Source: Candidatus Omnitrophota bacterium
Lineage (GTDB): Bacteria > Omnitrophota > Gorgyraeia > Gygaellales > Profunditerraquicolaceae
Length of the DNA: 8,540 nt
NCBI GenBank assembly: GCA_028710845.1
Contig: JAQTTI010000045.1
Location: forward strand, 1-8,540
Reading direction: 5' to 3'
Program-made: the position numbers and the translations under genes
The notes under the pieces: model-generated
Database searches by the model: none
Told to the model about the DNA's origin: nothing
Seen by the model: the letters and a program-made list of their open reading frames with translations, nothing else
Shown here: positions 6,779 to 8,540 of the stretch, one piece after another
Layout: every line of letters starts with the position of its first letter
How positions within the stretch are numbered: the stretch's first letter is position 1

Positions 6779-6807
6779 ACTGTATCACAACTAAGAAGTT
6801 ATGTCAA
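6779..6807 (-). promoter_or_regulatory. Sigma70-type promoter for the CmpX-like gene
   Basis: On the minus strand a perfect TTGACA (6807-6802) is followed after 17 bases by TACAGT (6784-6779), with TG one base upstream of the -10 hexamer (extended -10). Transcription would start near 6772, leaving a leader of about 25 bases carrying the GGAGG ribosome site. It is the clearest promoter in the window and lies between the response-regulator stop and the CmpX-like start. Confidence 0.8.
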
Positions 6808-6858
6808 GAATATTTCGCAGCCGGCATTTGTGGCTATTTTCTGGTTAAGGCTTAAAAA

Positions 6859-7227
6859 CTAACTTCCTACAATATCTTTAATATAAAACAATAACTTGTC
6901 CAAATCTATGGGTTTATCAATAAACTCCAGGACATCTGATTTGGCGGCTATCTGCCTGCTGGTTGCGTCAGACATAGCAGAAAAAGCTATTATCGGTGTT
7001 TTTTTGTATAATTCGTGGGATTTAATCTCCCTGGCTACCTGGAACCCATTTTTATTAGGCAAGCGTAAGTCTAACAATAATAAATCAACAGCCTGTTTAT
7101 CAAACTTGCTAATCCAGTTTTCCCCGGTTTCTGCCGTATCAACCTCATAGCCGTGCGATTCCAAAGCCAATTTGGTTGTCATAAGAATATCTGCTTCGTC
7201 GTCGATAATGAGTATCCTTTTTTTCAT
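6859..7227 (-). CDS. Single-domain response regulator (CheY-like receiver)
   Basis: A 122-residue stand-alone phospho-receiver domain. The acidic pocket is D9 and D10, the phosphorylated aspartate is D53 in LLLLDLRLP, the switch hydroxyl is S83 in IIAFSAMSD, and the invariant lysine is K105 in DKPI. All key residues are present, so it should be phosphorylated. No DNA-binding or enzymatic output domain follows, so it must act by protein contact or pass phosphate on in a relay. GGAGG precedes the ATG by four to five bases. It lies 23 bases after the histidine kinase stop and is almost certainly that kinase's partner. Confidence 0.95.
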   Translation of the reverse strand: MKKRILIIDDEADILMTTKLALESHGYEVDTAETGENWISKFDKQAVDLLLLDLRLPNKNGFQVAREIKSHELYKKTPIIAFSAMSDATSRQIAAKSDVLEFIDKPIDLDKLLFYIKDIVGS

Positions 7228-7250
7228 TTTTCCTCCTTTTTAGGTATTGC

Positions 7251-8540
7251 TCATATATAAGATATTTTTTTGTTTGGTATCGTAAAAGTAAAACAGCTGC
7301 CCTTGCCTAAAGTCGATTCTACCCAAATCTTACCTTTCTGGATTTCAACTAACCCCTTAGCGATAACAAGCCCCAGCCCGCTGCCGGCTTTGTAACGGGT
7401 TTTAGCTTCAGTCGCCCGATAAAATTTATTAAAAAGCTTTTCTTTGTCTTCTTCACAGATGCCTATTCCCGTATCAGAAACCCTGAAAATCGCATTATCC
7501 TGATCACTTTCGATTTTTAAGCATACTTGGCCGTTCTTAGGGGTAAAATTTATAGCATTAACAATCAAGTTAGTAAGTATTCTTCTGAGATGTTCCGGGT
7601 CGTGCTCAAGGATAAAGGGGTCTTTTTCACAGATAATTTTCATTTGGATTTCTTTTTCCTTAGCCACCGGCTCTAAAGAACTAAAAACCTCTTTGACTAT
7701 ATCTAAAACATTTGAATTTTCCATGGCTACATTGATTACCCCTGCTTCAATCTTGGAAACATCCAGGAGGTCATTAACCATCCTGGTCTGCCGGTTTGTA
7801 TTTTTTAGGATGATTTCCAGTAAATCTTTCTTATTTTCTTCTGAAATATTCTTATTAAGCTCTTTTTTTATCAGGATAGAAACAGCATTCTTTATAGCCG
7901 TAAGCGGAGTCCTTAATTCATGGGAAACTATGGAAATAAAATCGGTTTTCATCTGATCCACGGTTTTTAACCTGGCGTGCGCATCTTCGATATATTCAAT
8001 CAGGTTTTCCTTGCGCCTTAAAACTATGAAGAAAACCATCGTAATTATACAAACAAACATGGTTACAACTATGCTTATCAGGCGGTATTTCATTATCGGC
8101 TTTACGGAAATAATTTTCTTAAAAGCAATCACTCCTATAATTTTATCTTCATCGTTTTTTAGGGGAAATCCCACATAGTAAACGCGTTCGTTATAAGTAT
8201 TTCCCGGGACAAAATAGTATCCTGTTTGCCCTTTAATCGCATCTTTAAAATAGGCAAGATTGGAATAAGATTTATTCGCTTTTGATTCAGGCAGGCTCCA
8301 GTCTGTAGAAGTGACTACATTGCCCCGGGCATCCAACAGTAAAGCATCGAAAGCTTCGCAGCGGTCCCTATACTTATTCATTAACACAAGGGCTTTATCG
8401 ATATCCTCGGTTTTTAACGAGGTTAAAGCAGTTTTAACGGCTGAAAACCTGCTTAAAAAATAAGCTGACTGCTCAATCCTGGTTAACTCTCCGATTAATT
8501 TATTTAATGGCGAATTCCGGTTCGCTTTAGTATTTTTAAT
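7251..8540 (-). CDS. Membrane sensor histidine kinase with Cache-like extracytoplasmic domain (partial, N-terminus beyond window)
   Basis: Autophosphorylating sensor of a two-component system. The frame is open to the window edge, so the true start is outside; the GTG at 8387 is internal. Of the 429 residues visible (numbered from the edge), about 1-145 are extracytoplasmic and end in a Cache-like half (FDALLLDARGNVVTSTD, later YYVGFPLKN and IIGVIAFKK), typical of small-ligand sensing. One membrane helix (about 152-175) leads directly, with no HAMP domain, through a short helical linker to HisKA. The phosphorylated histidine is H207 in SHELRTPL. The HATPase domain has its N box near N328 (NLIVNAINFTP), G1 DTGIGI (356-361), F box LFNKFYRA and G2 GSGLGL (386-391), so it looks fully active. 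A first membrane helix is expected upstream of the window. The ligand is unknown. Confidence 0.95.
   Translation of the reverse strand: MKNTKANRNSPLNKLIGELTRIEQSAYFLSRFSAVKTALTSLKTEDIDKALVLMNKYRDRCEAFDALLLDARGNVVTSTDWSLPESKANKSYSNLAYFKDAIKGQTGYYFVPGNTYNERVYYVGFPLKNDEDKIIGVIAFKKIISVKPIMKYRLISIVVTMFVCIITMVFFIVLRRKENLIEYIEDAHARLKTVDQMKTDFISIVSHELRTPLTAIKNAVSILIKKELNKNISEENKKDLLEIILKNTNRQTRMVNDLLDVSKIEAGVINVAMENSNVLDIVKEVFSSLEPVAKEKEIQMKIICEKDPFILEHDPEHLRRILTNLIVNAINFTPKNGQVCLKIESDQDNAIFRVSDTGIGICEEDKEKLFNKFYRATEAKTRYKAGSGLGLVIAKGLVEIQKGKIWVESTLGKGSCFTFTIPNKKISYI

Noticed and set aside
6819..6835. Small AGCC/GGCT hairpin after the response regulator gene as a terminator
   Set aside because: Only four to five pairs with no U-tract on the minus strand.
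8385..8387. GTG as the start of the histidine kinase
   Set aside because: The same frame stays open for 51 more codons to the window edge and this point lies inside the extracytoplasmic domain.

Overview
The window is bacterial chromosome-type DNA with every recognisable gene on the minus strand. Genes are tightly packed, with gaps mostly under 130 bases. Shine-Dalgarno sequences of the GGAGG type precede most starts. No tRNA, rRNA, CRISPR array, insertion sequence or phage gene is visible. The mix of genes (DUF502, DUF2905, a CmpX-like conserved-TM-helix protein, a CDF transporter, a Cache-type histidine kinase) fits an uncultured anaerobic or microaerobic lineage such as Omnitrophota or a neighbour. 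That placement is an impression from gene content, not a demonstrated assignment.

In transcription order (high to low coordinates), 8540-6859 holds a membrane histidine kinase, cut by the window edge, followed by a single-domain response regulator. Next, 6807-6006 is a self-contained unit: a strong sigma70-type promoter, a five-helix CmpX-like membrane protein and a factor-independent terminator. The terminator lies against the start of the following gene and contains that gene's only Shine-Dalgarno-like sequence. From 6002 to 4223 runs a compact row of membrane genes: DUF2905, a cation diffusion facilitator with an altered metal-site motif, a doubtful 22-codon ORF and a DUF502 protein. From 4206 to 3338 come an unannotated 29-residue ORF with a ribosome binding site and a class I SAM-dependent methyltransferase. 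A GC-rich non-coding patch follows at about 3241-3315. The left end has a three-helix membrane protein with an N-terminal cysteine cluster, an iron-type superoxide dismutase, and a PMA1-like P-type cation ATPase that runs off the left edge.

Much of the window concerns the cell envelope and ions: an ATP-driven cation pump, a heavy-metal exporter, a channel-like helix protein and several small membrane proteins, next to oxidative-stress defence and a two-component sensor. No single pathway joins them. No clearly new multi-gene system is evident. The best leads are the 29-residue ORF, the terminator/ribosome-site overlap, the GC-rich patch and the transporter with the changed metal motif.
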